From Spirosoma lacussanchae (GTDB lineage: Bacteria; Bacteroidota; Bacteroidia; Cytophagales; Spirosomataceae), in contig NZ_SWJG01000009.1 of the NCBI RefSeq assembly GCF_005870035.1, positions 1-64,000 of the forward strand: a stretch of DNA of 64,000 nt. The letters run 5' to 3'. This document shows, piece after piece, positions 1 to 8,683 of the stretch; position 1 is the first letter of the stretch, and every line of letters begins with the position of its first letter. The position numbers were made by a program, and so were the translations under genes. The notes under the pieces were generated by a model that saw only the letters and a list, made by a program, of their open reading frames with translations, did no database searches and was not told the origin of the DNA.

Positions 1-30
1 GAGCCGTACTAATGGCCCCGGACGCGTGTG
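1..30 (+). rRNA. 23S rRNA, 3' end only
   Basis: The window opens with GAGCCGTACTAATGGCC, which matches the conserved segment a few tens of bases before the 3' end of bacterial 23S rRNA (GGTACTAATGAACC in E. coli). Only this tip is present. The exact 3' end cannot be fixed by eye because the closing stem pairs with the 23S 5' end outside the window. The 5S gene follows about 120 bases downstream, as in a standard 16S-23S-5S operon. Confidence 0.65.
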
Positions 31-151
31 CTTCGCTTCGTCTGAAAAGTAGTGCGCTAGTGTTTTCTGGTTTTCCTGTGGGGAAAAAGACATTGGATAT
101 TAGATCGAGCTGATCTTGTGAAGAGGTTAGGATCGATCGATGAGCAACAAG

Positions 152-266
152 CAGGTTGGTGCTGGTAAGGCGGGTGAACACCTCTTCCATTCCGAACAGA
201 GCCGTTAAGCCCCGTACTGCCGATGGTACTGCTGTCACAAGTGGGAGAGTAGGAAGGTGCCACCTG
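152..266 (+). rRNA. rrf: 5S rRNA
   Basis: The segment carries the hallmark 5S blocks: CACCTCTTCCATTCCGAACAG, then GTTAAGCCCC, CCGATGGTACTG and GTGGGAGAGTAGG. The ends pair as the closing helix, with CAGGT at 152 against ACCTG ending at 266, which gives a molecule of about 115 nt. The ends were set from this helix, so they may be off by a base or two. It lies downstream of the 23S tip in the same orientation. Confidence 0.9.
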
Positions 267-283
267 CTGTTATTGAAGGCGAG

Positions 284-315
284 AGCCGTTATCCGATCCG
301 GGTAACGGCTTTTTG
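284..315 (+). terminator. rRNA operon terminator
   Basis: AGCCGTTA at 284-291 pairs with TAACGGCT at 303-310 across a short loop. A run of T residues follows directly. It sits 18 bases after the 5S gene and is the expected intrinsic terminator of the rRNA operon. Confidence 0.85.
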
Positions 316-372
316 CATGTTATACGGCTTATGTTTAGTAACTTAGAGCACTCATCTAAGTTATCTTAATCA

Positions 373-852
373 ATGGCTGTCTTCAACCTTAAAATCAATG
401 GTCGCGCCTATCGCGCTGACGTTGATCCCGATACTCCTTTATTATGGGTATTGCGCGATTCTTTCGGATTGGTCGGTACTAAGTACGGTTGTGGCATTGC
501 TCAATGCGGAGCCTGTACCGTTCATGTTGATGGTGAAGCAACGCGTTCCTGTGTGCTGCCTGTTTCGGCAGTGGCTACGGCTAAAATAACAACGATTGAA
601 GGCTTGTCGCCTACGGGTGACCACCCTGTGCAACGGGCCTGGAATGAGATTGATGTGCCCCAATGCGGCTATTGCCAGGCAGGGCAGATCATGACTGCGG
701 CTGCGTTGCTGAAGCGTAACCCTACCCCTTCTCAGGCCGACATCGACGCTACGATGTCCGGAAACATCTGCCGGTGTGGCACGTACCATCGGATTCGGGA
801 AGCTGTCAGCGTGGCTGCCCGGATGACCCCCACGGCTAAATCCAAGAAATAG
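373..852 (+). CDS. (2Fe-2S)-binding subunit of an isoquinoline 1-oxidoreductase-like molybdenum hydroxylase
   Basis: This 159-residue protein is the small electron-transfer subunit of a xanthine dehydrogenase-family aldehyde or N-heterocycle oxidase. A plant-type 2Fe-2S site is visible as C40, C45, C48 and C60. A second alpha-helical 2Fe-2S site is formed by C98, C101, C133 and C135 (CGYC and CRC motifs). The length fits the two-subunit IorA type, which has no separate FAD subunit. The large subunit starts 2 bases after its stop, so the pair is almost certainly co-transcribed. No twin-arginine signal is seen here, so it would be exported only as a passenger of the large subunit. The substrate is not predictable from sequence. 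Confidence 0.92.
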   Translation: MAVFNLKINGRAYRADVDPDTPLLWVLRDSFGLVGTKYGCGIAQCGACTVHVDGEATRSCVLPVSAVATAKITTIEGLSPTGDHPVQRAWNEIDVPQCGYCQAGQIMTAAALLKRNPTPSQADIDATMSGNICRCGTYHRIREAVSVAARMTPTAKSKK

Positions 853-854
853 TC

Positions 855-3020
855 ATGACAGCAGTAACGAATAATAGCAGACGAAATTTTCTGAAGATAG
901 CCGCAGCCGCCGGGGGTGGTTTGCTGGTTGGCTTCAACTGGTTTGAGTCAGAAGGAGCGGCTGTTGCTGTAGAGACGGCTACCGGAAGCGGGCTGGCTGG
1001 AAACACGTTTAACAGCTATCTGTCTATAAACCCGCAGGGCATTATTACCATTTTATCGCCGAATCCCGAGGTTGGGCAGGGCATAAAAACAGCATTTCCG
1101 ATTATCGTTGCCGAAGAGCTGGATGCGGACTGGACAAAAGTCGTTGTAGAGCAGGCGCCCCTGGACACGAAAAAGTTTGAACGGCAGGTGGCCGGTGGGA
1201 GCGGGTCTATTCCGCACTCATGGAAACGACTGCGTACGGCTGGTGCTACGGCCCGGCAAATGCTGCTCGAGGCCGGCGCCAAACGCTGGAATGTACCTGT
1301 CGCCGAATGCGCAACCGAAAACGGGTTTGTTCTGCACGCAGCTACAAAGCGGAAACTGAGCTATGGTGAGTTAGCTAATGAAGCCGCACAGCTCCCCGCA
1401 CCTACCGAAGTGAAGCTCAAGGACCCGGCCGATTTTAAACTTATTGGAAGCACGGTCAAAAACGTCGACAATCCGGGTATCATAACGGGAAAGCCCTTGT
1501 TTGGTATGGATTTTTACCGGGAAGGTATGCTGTTCGCTATGATGCAGCGGCCCGGTTTCGGCCACAAGCTGAAGTCGATACGTAACGCTACTACCATAAA
1601 GGCCATGCCCGGCATTACCGATGTCTTAACCATTGGCGATACGGTAGCTGTTGTTGGGAAATCAACCTGGCAGGTTCGTAAGGCGAAAGACGCTCTGCAG
1701 ATTGACTGGGAAAAGACCCATAGCGTGGAGAGCACAGCCGATCATAATCGGTTATTTAAGGAATTGCTCGATAGCAAGGAGGCAACCGTTCGGCGGAAGG
1801 ATGGCGATGTGGACGCAGCCTTTGCTTCAGCCGCTAAAGTGGTGAAGGCCGAGTACCAATGCCCGTTTCTGCCACACAGCCCTCTGGAGCCGATGAACTT
1901 TTTTGCACATGTGCGCCCGGACGGAGCTGAGCTGGTAGGACCTACGCAAACCCCGGAATTGGCTCGCAATGAAACCGCCAAGCTACTAGGCATCTCTCCC
2001 GACGCCGTCAGTGTTCAGCTTACCCGAATGGGGGGCGGCTTTGGGCGTCGGCTGAAAGCCGATTACGTGCTTGAAGCCGTACAGGTTTCCCAGCAGGTCA
2101 AAGCCCCCGTTAAGCTGATCTGGACGCGTGAAGACGATATGACGGGTGGCAGCTACCGCCCGGCCGTCCGGTATCGCTTTGAAGCGGCTCTGGACGCCCA
2201 GGGAAATATGATCGGTTATAAACTGCGGGGCGTTAGTATCAAAGCCGGCAATCCTACCCGGGAGGATAACTTCCCGGCAGGGGCGGTCGACAATCTGTTG
2301 ATCGATAGTGTCGATTATGTAAAGTCGCCGATAACGACGGGTCCGTGGCGGGCGCCCATTACCAACTTCCTGGCCTTTGCGGAGCAATCATTTCTGGATG
2401 AGGTGGCCCAGGCCGCCGGAAAAGATCCGGTAGCGTTCCGGCTGGCGTTGCTGGATAAGGCAAAGCAAAAGCCGGCTGGCGCTGTGAAGTACGATATTGA
2501 CCGGATGAAGGGGGTTATTGAACTGGCCGCCGAGAAATCCGGCTGGGGCAAGAAGAAGGGCGCCGATGGTAAACCCGTAGCGCAGGGTTTCAGCGTGTAT
2601 TTCTCGCACCGGTCGTACGTAGCGCAGGTGGGCGAAGTAGTCATGCAGAAAGGCCGCCCGGTATTACAGAAAATTTATTCAGCTGCCGACTGTGGTATTG
2701 TCGTGAACCAGAGCGGAGCCCGGCAGCAGGTAACCGGCTGTATCGTTGACGGTATAGGCCATGCTATGTATGGCAACCTGACCTTTAAGGAGGGCGTTCC
2801 GGAGCAGAAGAATTTCAATGAATACCGGATCATCCGGCTGAACGAAATTCCGGAAGTAGAAGTCCATTTTGTCAATAATACCATTGAGCCAACGGGCCTG
2901 GGAGAACCTTCTCTGCCCCCGGCCGGGGCAGCGGTGGCCAATGCTATATTTAAGGCCACAGGCAAGCGACTCCGTAATCAGCCATTCGTGGAGGAAGAAG
3001 CGCTGAAAGGGCTTTCCTGA
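855..3020 (+). CDS. Molybdopterin-binding large subunit, isoquinoline 1-oxidoreductase beta-like
   Basis: The 721-residue protein begins with a twin-arginine signal (SRRNFLKIAAAAGG), which predicts export of the folded cofactor-loaded enzyme. The molybdenum cofactor motif GGGFGRR lies near residue 393. The C-terminal GEPSLPPAG stretch near residue 681 carries the glutamate expected to act as catalytic base in this family. The length and domain order match the single-chain IorB type, whose members oxidise N-heterocycles or aldehydes. It follows the Fe-S subunit by 2 bases. No cytochrome partner or XdhC-type maturase gene is adjacent, so the electron acceptor and maturation factor must lie elsewhere. 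The exact substrate is unknown. Confidence 0.92.
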   Translation: MTAVTNNSRRNFLKIAAAAGGGLLVGFNWFESEGAAVAVETATGSGLAGNTFNSYLSINPQGIITILSPNPEVGQGIKTAFPIIVAEELDADWTKVVVEQAPLDTKKFERQVAGGSGSIPHSWKRLRTAGATARQMLLEAGAKRWNVPVAECATENGFVLHAATKRKLSYGELANEAAQLPAPTEVKLKDPADFKLIGSTVKNVDNPGIITGKPLFGMDFYREGMLFAMMQRPGFGHKLKSIRNATTIKAMPGITDVLTIGDTVAVVGKSTWQVRKAKDALQIDWEKTHSVESTADHNRLFKELLDSKEATVRRKDGDVDAAFASAAKVVKAEYQCPFLPHSPLEPMNFFAHVRPDGAELVGPTQTPELARNETAKLLGISPDAVSVQLTRMGGGFGRRLKADYVLEAVQVSQQVKAPVKLIWTREDDMTGGSYRPAVRYRFEAALDAQGNMIGYKLRGVSIKAGNPTREDNFPAGAVDNLLIDSVDYVKSPITTGPWRAPITNFLAFAEQSFLDEVAQAAGKDPVAFRLALLDKAKQKPAGAVKYDIDRMKGVIELAAEKSGWGKKKGADGKPVAQGFSVYFSHRSYVAQVGEVVMQKGRPVLQKIYSAADCGIVVNQSGARQQVTGCIVDGIGHAMYGNLTFKEGVPEQKNFNEYRIIRLNEIPEVEVHFVNNTIEPTGLGEPSLPPAGAAVANAIFKATGKRLRNQPFVEEEALKGLS

Positions 3021-3099
3021 TCCCGGAAAGGTGGAATACCCCATTATTGAGCCGTTGAAAACGAGGCTGTCGGATACGTGAATTTATTCGTCTACCAGC

Positions 3100-3130
3100 T
3101 TTGTTTTCAGCGGCTTAGTTTGTATATTTA
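3100..3130 (+). promoter_or_regulatory. Putative Bacteroidota-type promoter
   Basis: TTTG at 3100-3103 is followed after 19 bases by TATATTTA at 3123-3130. This matches the Bacteroidota pattern TTTG-N19-21-TAnnTTTG in all but the last base. It lies 35 bases before the ATG at 3165. Confidence 0.45.
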
Positions 3131-3164
3131 CCTTCCTTATTTCAATCAACAACCATACTAATGA

Positions 3165-3911
3165 ATGCCGTTAACTGACTCACCGTCAGGAAACGGCTTC
3201 CTCAACCGCATGAAGCGAGGACGTTCAAATCCAAACCAACTTCAGATTGATTTTCTGGCGGCCTACCGGCAGATACTGATTAGTCTTGGGAGCGCCGACA
3301 ACCTGCCCGTGAACGAGAGTTTGTTCATGCGCATGACTGATCAATGGGAGAGCACCCGGGTAATGCCCGCTGATCTTTTGTTCCGGAAGAGCCCGGTCGA
3401 AGCTGTTGTTTTTCGTTTACAGAAGCTGGATCGTGACAACGGGACGAACAGGCTCCGTTTTCCGGATGAGTTGATTGCCGGCGAGATTCGGGGTGAGCAG
3501 GGGCTAACGGGTTTTTCTGCCAAGTTCCGTGATCAGGGCTGGGTTATTCTGCCCGCCGAGCTGTCGGCCATGTACAAGAATCTGTTTCTGAATATCCTCA
3601 CGGCCTCTATCGGGCTGGAGCATTTGTTCCCGTCGCGTACGGCTCTGCTGGCAGAAGCTGAACGTGTGGCACTGGCGGCCCTACTGCCGGAAGAAGAAGT
3701 GCGCAAATTTTTCGGACTTCGGCTTTCCAGGTTTCCGGATTCGTTCCGCAGCGAGGTGTCAAATTACTTCAATCTGCCATTTGATTACGTACTGAAACGG
3801 GCCAATCACCTGGATCTGGTGTCGGAGCAGGTCATGGAAGAGACCCGAAACAATACACAGTCAGTTCGTTCCGGACCCCTGCGTCGGCCCCAAAGCAGCC
3901 GGGCAGCTTAG
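3165..3911 (+). CDS. Degenerate ImmA/IrrE-like protein, no catalytic motif
   Basis: This 248-residue cytoplasmic protein has no signal peptide. Its second half resembles the end of ImmA/IrrE metallopeptidases: an acidic helix ending in ALLPEEEVRKF around residues 168-185, where that family has EAxxFAAxLLMP, then a stretch like the family's C-terminal helix before RANHLDLV. The zinc motif HExxH is absent, and the corresponding region reads TASIGLEHLF. It is therefore either a non-catalytic relative or an unrelated helical protein. ATG at 3161 is followed by an in-frame stop, so 3165 is the first workable start; 3210 is an alternative. No partner antitoxin or repressor gene adjoins it. Confidence 0.6.
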   Translation: MPLTDSPSGNGFLNRMKRGRSNPNQLQIDFLAAYRQILISLGSADNLPVNESLFMRMTDQWESTRVMPADLLFRKSPVEAVVFRLQKLDRDNGTNRLRFPDELIAGEIRGEQGLTGFSAKFRDQGWVILPAELSAMYKNLFLNILTASIGLEHLFPSRTALLAEAERVALAALLPEEEVRKFFGLRLSRFPDSFRSEVSNYFNLPFDYVLKRANHLDLVSEQVMEETRNNTQSVRSGPLRRPQSSRAA

Positions 3912-4052
3912 GTACCCCCCTTGTACAGACCGAAAAATGGCGGTCAGGCGCTCTGGATAAAGGCCTGTATTCGTGGCGGTCTGACCGAAAAATTAACAAA
4001 CTTTACCTTATTTAGCCGGTTAGATACGTGAACGTACTTAACCGGCATTTTT

Positions 4053-4646
4053 ATGCGCCTTCTGCAACGGATCTTATTGGGAGTATTTGTTGTGTTAGGG
4101 CTTCTGGCTGTTGGTCTCCATCTTTATGCCAGAAGTAAGCGTACTCAGGAAACGGACTATCACCTGACTCTCAGGAAGACGCTGACCGTAACCAGTAGCT
4201 CATTTCCGCCCGGGGGCGATATGCCCGTTAACTGCACCTGTAAGGGACAGGAAGTGTCGCCAGCGCTAAACTGGGATGGAGATATTCCCGGCGTAGAATC
4301 CTACGTCATTCTTACCACCGATTACGACGTGCCGACACCCGCTTTTCCGTTGTTCAACCTATCGCACTGGGTGGTATATAACCTGCCAGACGTGGTGCAT
4401 AGCCTGCCCGAGGGCGTAAGCGCCGAGCAGATGCGGATGCTGGGCGGGAAAACCGGGAAAAACGGCGCCGGTGCTCTCGCCTTTATTGGCCCCTGCCCGC
4501 CGGTAGGCCGTCATGCCTACGTTTTCCGGGTATATGCCCTCGATCAGGCCCTGACGTTTGAGGAGACTCCTGATAAGCAGTCGGTGCTGAACGCAATGCA
4601 GGGGCATGTGCTGGCCTATGGCGAATTGACCGGCTATTTTCAGTAG
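4053..4646 (+). CDS. YbhB/YbcL (PEBP) family protein with N-terminal membrane anchor
   Basis: The 197-residue product has one N-terminal hydrophobic segment (about residues 5-25), then a phosphatidylethanolamine-binding-protein fold. Typical signatures are SPALNW, the DYDVP stretch (DxDxP in the family) and a GPCPPVGRHAYVFRVYALD segment corresponding to the family's GP..P..GHRY. The anchor suggests that it faces the periplasm. Bacterial members bind small anionic or lipid ligands, but their roles are poorly defined. The gene stands alone, converging on the DUF2490 gene 19 bases downstream. Confidence 0.88.
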   Translation: MRLLQRILLGVFVVLGLLAVGLHLYARSKRTQETDYHLTLRKTLTVTSSSFPPGGDMPVNCTCKGQEVSPALNWDGDIPGVESYVILTTDYDVPTPAFPLFNLSHWVVYNLPDVVHSLPEGVSAEQMRMLGGKTGKNGAGALAFIGPCPPVGRHAYVFRVYALDQALTFEETPDKQSVLNAMQGHVLAYGELTGYFQ

Positions 4647-4665
4647 TCGGCTCTCGAACAACCCG

Positions 4666-5403
4666 CTAGGGCTGTTTGCGTAAATCCAGTGTATGAAAGA
4701 CAAACAGCCGTAACGTGTGATTGTTTACGTACGTATTGCCCGACGGTTGCTGAATGAACTGGTTCATATAGCCCAACTGGCCCAGCAGGTGCTTGCTGAA
4801 CGGGTACGACATGCCTACGAAGAACCGGTTCTGATCGAAGGTGTTCGCTACAATCTGCTTGCCGAAATTGAGAAACGCTTCGTTTTGAACAACGAAGTTA
4901 GGTACGTGTGGCTGGATGGTTTCGCCCTTGAGCGGGATCTGTAGCATGAGGTTATACCTCAGGCGCCAGTTAAAACCGTATCCGTCGCCCAGCTGATCGC
5001 CATTGATGCGGTGGTTGTACCGTTGCTCGGCCCGTACCCATTGCAGGAGATTTAACCGGCCCGAACGGCCCGTCCACCAGATCTGCTGCCAGGGACGATG
5101 TTCGGGGCGAATGATGCCACTGGGCGATAAATAAGACCCTACATAGGCGTAACCAGCCGTCAGCCGCACATTGTCGGCTAGGAAGTAAGTCAGCCCGGCC
5201 CGCACCAGGTTCTGGTTGGCACGATCCGCAAAATCAGTACGGCGGTGATGGAGGTCGACCCAAAGTCCCCAACGGGTACTGAATCGGGTCTGGTTGAAAT
5301 AGCCGAGCCAGGTGCTCTGCTGCTGGTTGACGATCTTAACTGACTGACCGGCAGCAATGGTGTACAGAAAGAAGAGAGATATAAGTAGTACTGATTTCTT
5401 CAT
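4666..5403 (-). CDS. DUF2490 family outer-membrane beta-barrel protein
   Basis: A cleavable signal peptide (MKKSVLLISLFFLYTIAAGQ) precedes a chain of alternating aromatic and polar residues that ends in an aromatic-containing strand (TLRLFVFHTLDLRKQP). This is the pattern of a small outer-membrane barrel. Sequence features such as the early WLGYFNQTRFS and RAGLTYF stretches fit DUF2490, a family common in Bacteroidota with no assigned function. The 245-residue length is normal for it. It is transcribed divergently from the TonB receptor at 5603, with 199 bases between them. Confidence 0.85.
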   Translation of the reverse strand: MKKSVLLISLFFLYTIAAGQSVKIVNQQQSTWLGYFNQTRFSTRWGLWVDLHHRRTDFADRANQNLVRAGLTYFLADNVRLTAGYAYVGSYLSPSGIIRPEHRPWQQIWWTGRSGRLNLLQWVRAEQRYNHRINGDQLGDGYGFNWRLRYNLMLQIPLKGETIQPHVPNFVVQNEAFLNFGKQIVANTFDQNRFFVGMSYPFSKHLLGQLGYMNQFIQQPSGNTYVNNHTLRLFVFHTLDLRKQP

Positions 5404-5476
5404 AGAAAGCGGTCGATGAGTAAAATTGACTAATTCCGTTTCAATCTATCCTTTAATAAAGATTTAGAGGCCCCCA

Positions 5477-5509
5477 TTTGGAAGGGTGGGTAAGATACTA
5501 GTTTATTTG
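5477..5509 (+). promoter_or_regulatory. Putative promoter of the first TonB receptor
   Basis: TTTG at 5477-5480 and TTTATTTG at 5502-5509 are separated by 21 bases, close to the Bacteroidota consensus. The ATG follows 93 bases downstream. The surrounding stretch is the most AT-rich part of this intergenic region. Confidence 0.4.
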
Positions 5510-5602
5510 CATAAATCCACTAGTTCAATAGATTATAAGCACTAATACTCTATCTACAACCGGGAGTAGTGGGAGAATAAAGCAGTACACCGATTATCAA
5601 GC

Positions 5603-8458
5603 ATGAAGAACCGTTTATTAGCTGCGCACCTCATTATGTTGGTTGTGCTGGCATCGTTCCGGGCTGTTGCTCAGGACGATCTTATTTTACTGTCGGGGCG
5701 GGTCGATGACAGCGATACCCGGCAGCCTATACCGGGTGCCGGGGTTTTGATCAAGAACACCGTTGCCGGTACCATTACCAACGATCAGGGTGAATTTACG
5801 CTCAAAACCAGAGTGAAGTTTCCGTTCACGCTGGTTTTCCAGGTCATTGGGTATGCCCCTAAGGAAATTGTTGTTGAACGACCTACGGATAAGATCAGCG
5901 TATCCCTCAATACGCAGGCTATATTAGGTAATGAAGTGGTCGTAACGGCTTCACGGATTGAGGAAAGCATACTGAAGTCGCCGGTAGCGGTTGAGAAACT
6001 CAATCTGCGGGTTTTGAAAGAAAGCCCTGCTCCCAGCTTTTACGACGCGCTCGAAAACGTGAAAGGGGTTCAGATGACAACCTCCAGTCTGACGTTCAAA
6101 GTACCGAACACCCGCGGCTTCAACATTCCGAACAATTTCCGGTTTATGCAGCTCGTCGACGGGGTCGACATGCAGGCTGCCACGCTGGGTGTGCCGCTCG
6201 GCAATGCCATCGGGCCAACGGAGCTGGACATTGAAAGCGTTGAGATTACGCCTGGTGCGGCCTCGGCTCTGTACGGTATGAACGCCATTAACGGGCTGGC
6301 TAACCTCCTGACCAAAAGCCCTTTTCAGTATCAGGGCGTGAGTCTCTATCAGAAAACAGGGGTCAACCACATCGACGGAATCGATCGCGACCCCTCTGTC
6401 CTGACCGAGTCGGCCGTGCGAATTGCCAAAGCGTTTAATAATCGCTTTGCTTTTAAACTGAACTTCAGTTATTTACAGGGTACTGACTGGCTGGCTAACA
6501 ACCAGACCGATCAGAACCCGCAACCGCTCAACACGGCGAACCCCCGTTTCCCGGAGCTATCGGGAGCCAGTAACCCCGCCCGCGACCTGTGGAATCAGTA
6601 CGGCGACGATGGGCAGGCCCGGGTAGCTATTACGATTCCCTATAACGGTCGGAACGAAACTTTCAACGTGAGCCGGACCGGTTATCTGGAGCGGGACCTG
6701 GTGAACCCCCGGGTGCGTAACCTGAAATTTGACGGGAGTCTGCATTATCGGCTAAACGACCGGGTAGAGGTTCAGTATGGCTATCGGTACGGATTGATGG
6801 ACGGAATTTTTCAGCGGGGTAACCGTATTCAGCTGACGGGCGTAACGGTACAAAACCACAAGCTGGAGCTACGCAGTACCGATCTGGTGGTGCGGGCGTA
6901 TGTGCTGTCTGAAAACACGGGACAGTCGTATAATTTGAACCCGCTGGCCTACAACCTGGACCTGAACAACGGCACCAACGCCGTTTGGGGCGCCAAATTC
7001 CGGACGGAGCTGCTGGCACAGGTCAACAGCGGTACCAATCTGGCAACGGCTATGCAACTGGCCCGCGTAGCCGCCGACCGGGGCCGCGTAGAACCCGGAA
7101 CAGCCGCCTTCGAGTCGCTGAAGCAAACCATTGTCAATACCAATAACTGGGATATAGGTTCTATCATTCCGGGGGCGCCGGCAACGGGTGGGGCCGCACT
7201 CTGGCAGCAAAGCCGCACCTACCACAGCGATATTCAGTACAACCTGAATCAACGTATCAAATTTGCGGAGGTTTTGGTTGGGGCCGATTACCGGCGCTAC
7301 GAAGTCATTCCGGACGGCAACAACTTTGTTGATTTCTCGAAGCCGATCGAGCAGCGGACAACGCCCGGCGGAGCGAACCAGATTTATACAAAATACGGCG
7401 CGTTCGTATCGGCCACCAAACTGTTGCTGGCCGACCGGCTGAAAGTGTCAGCATCGCTGCGGGTCGATAACAATCCGGAGTTTTCGCCAAAGGTGAATCC
7501 ACGGCTGGCCCTTGTTTATACAGCTGCCGAGCGGCATAATTTCCGGTTTACGTACCAGAATGGGTTCCGCTTTCCGTCGTTGTTCGAAGCGTTGTCTTAC
7601 GTAAACAACAGCAACGTTCGGCGCGTAGGCGGGCTGGCCCGGGTTAATGAAGGGCTGGGCTTCCTGGAAAACTCGTATACGCTGGCATCGCTGAACAACT
7701 TCAATGCAGCCGTAAACACCGATGTGGCTGCCGGCTCAACGCGGAATGCGGCTGCGCTGAGAAATCGGGGATTGCTCCAGGTTGCCAACCTGTCGCCGTC
7801 GCAGCCTGAACACATCAATTCGTTTGAAGTAGGGTACAAAAGCGTACTGCTCAACAACCGGCTGGCCATTGACGGGGAAGCTTACTATAACTCGTACCAG
7901 AATTTTCTGGGACAGGTGGAGGTGGCGGTGCCGACTACCGGCCGGGTTGGAACCGATGCATCGGTGCTCGATATGCTGACCCGCGCCAACCAGGTTCGGT
8001 ACCGCGTGTATACGAACGCCAAGAACACCTACCGCAGCTACGGCGCAGCGCTGGGTATTACCTACAACTTCTACCGTAAATTCACGGCGTCGGGTAATGT
8101 GAACTACAACAATATTGCCGGCAACGACAACCCCGATATTTTCGTGACGGGCTTTAACACGCCCAGGTACGTTGCCAACATCAGCATCGGTAACCGGGAA
8201 GTGGCCAAAAACCTTGGCTTCAACGTGGTATGGCGCTGGCAGGATAGTTTCCTGTGGCAAAGTCCGCTGGCTAACGGTACCATACCGGCCTACCATACGG
8301 TTGATGCGCAGATGACCTATAAAGTGCCTCAACCCGCTTTGTCGTTTAAGCTGGGCGCATCGAATCTTTTCAACAACCGCTATATCCAGTACGCGGCTGG
8401 ACCAACTATCGGCGGACTCTATTATCTGGCCATCACCTACGACGTTACACGTTTCTAG
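5603..8458 (+). CDS. TonB-dependent receptor with CarboxypepD_reg-like N-terminus
   Basis: The 951-residue protein has a signal peptide ending near AVAQ and a carboxypeptidase regulatory-like beta-sandwich (about residues 27-115, GRVDDSDTRQPIPGAGVLIKN). A plug domain follows (about 116-235, NEVVVTASRIEE to ALYGMNAINGL), then a 22-strand-type barrel. The C-terminus ends in the aromatic pattern YYLAITYDVTRF expected for outer-membrane insertion. It should import a bulky ligand at the outer membrane using TonB energy. No SusD-like lipoprotein adjoins it, so it is not a classical SusCD pair. It is paralogous to the next gene. Confidence 0.93.
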   Translation: MKNRLLAAHLIMLVVLASFRAVAQDDLILLSGRVDDSDTRQPIPGAGVLIKNTVAGTITNDQGEFTLKTRVKFPFTLVFQVIGYAPKEIVVERPTDKISVSLNTQAILGNEVVVTASRIEESILKSPVAVEKLNLRVLKESPAPSFYDALENVKGVQMTTSSLTFKVPNTRGFNIPNNFRFMQLVDGVDMQAATLGVPLGNAIGPTELDIESVEITPGAASALYGMNAINGLANLLTKSPFQYQGVSLYQKTGVNHIDGIDRDPSVLTESAVRIAKAFNNRFAFKLNFSYLQGTDWLANNQTDQNPQPLNTANPRFPELSGASNPARDLWNQYGDDGQARVAITIPYNGRNETFNVSRTGYLERDLVNPRVRNLKFDGSLHYRLNDRVEVQYGYRYGLMDGIFQRGNRIQLTGVTVQNHKLELRSTDLVVRAYVLSENTGQSYNLNPLAYNLDLNNGTNAVWGAKFRTELLAQVNSGTNLATAMQLARVAADRGRVEPGTAAFESLKQTIVNTNNWDIGSIIPGAPATGGAALWQQSRTYHSDIQYNLNQRIKFAEVLVGADYRRYEVIPDGNNFVDFSKPIEQRTTPGGANQIYTKYGAFVSATKLLLADRLKVSASLRVDNNPEFSPKVNPRLALVYTAAERHNFRFTYQNGFRFPSLFEALSYVNNSNVRRVGGLARVNEGLGFLENSYTLASLNNFNAAVNTDVAAGSTRNAAALRNRGLLQVANLSPSQPEHINSFEVGYKSVLLNNRLAIDGEAYYNSYQNFLGQVEVAVPTTGRVGTDASVLDMLTRANQVRYRVYTNAKNTYRSYGAALGITYNFYRKFTASGNVNYNNIAGNDNPDIFVTGFNTPRYVANISIGNREVAKNLGFNVVWRWQDSFLWQSPLANGTIPAYHTVDAQMTYKVPQPALSFKLGASNLFNNRYIQYAAGPTIGGLYYLAITYDVTRF

Positions 8459-8477
8459 CTGACTGATTGCCAGAGAG

Positions 8478-8518
8478 GCCCCGGATGTCTGTTCTAAACA
8501 GACATCCGGGGCTTTTTT
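8478..8518 (+). terminator. Intrinsic terminator after the first TonB receptor
   Basis: A perfect 15-bp stem (GCCCCGGATGTCTGT at 8478-8492, complement at 8498-8512) encloses a 5-base loop and is followed by six T residues. It lies 20 bases after the stop codon, so the two tandem receptors are probably transcribed separately. Confidence 0.92.
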
Positions 8519-8635
8519 GTTTTCGGACAGCCAGGTAAGTTACTCGCTCCGGCCACAAGTCCCGATTTTAGCCCTTTACGGGGATCAAAAAATGCGCCTT
8601 TAAGGATTGACTAGCTTAAACAGCGTCTAACTAGT

Positions 8636-8643
8636 TAACTTTG
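8636..8643 (+). promoter_or_regulatory. Putative -7 element of the second TonB receptor
   Basis: TAACTTTG is an exact match to the Bacteroidota -7 consensus TAnnTTTG, 41 bases before the ATG at 8684. No convincing -33 TTTG is found at the usual distance. Confidence 0.4.
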
Positions 8644-8683
8644 CTTCTATCAAGCAGAAATAAAGCTTTACCAACGAATCTAC

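Noticed and set aside
1..372. tRNA genes next to the rRNA operon
   Set aside because: No cloverleaf or TTCGA-type T-loop was found in the spacers that are visible.
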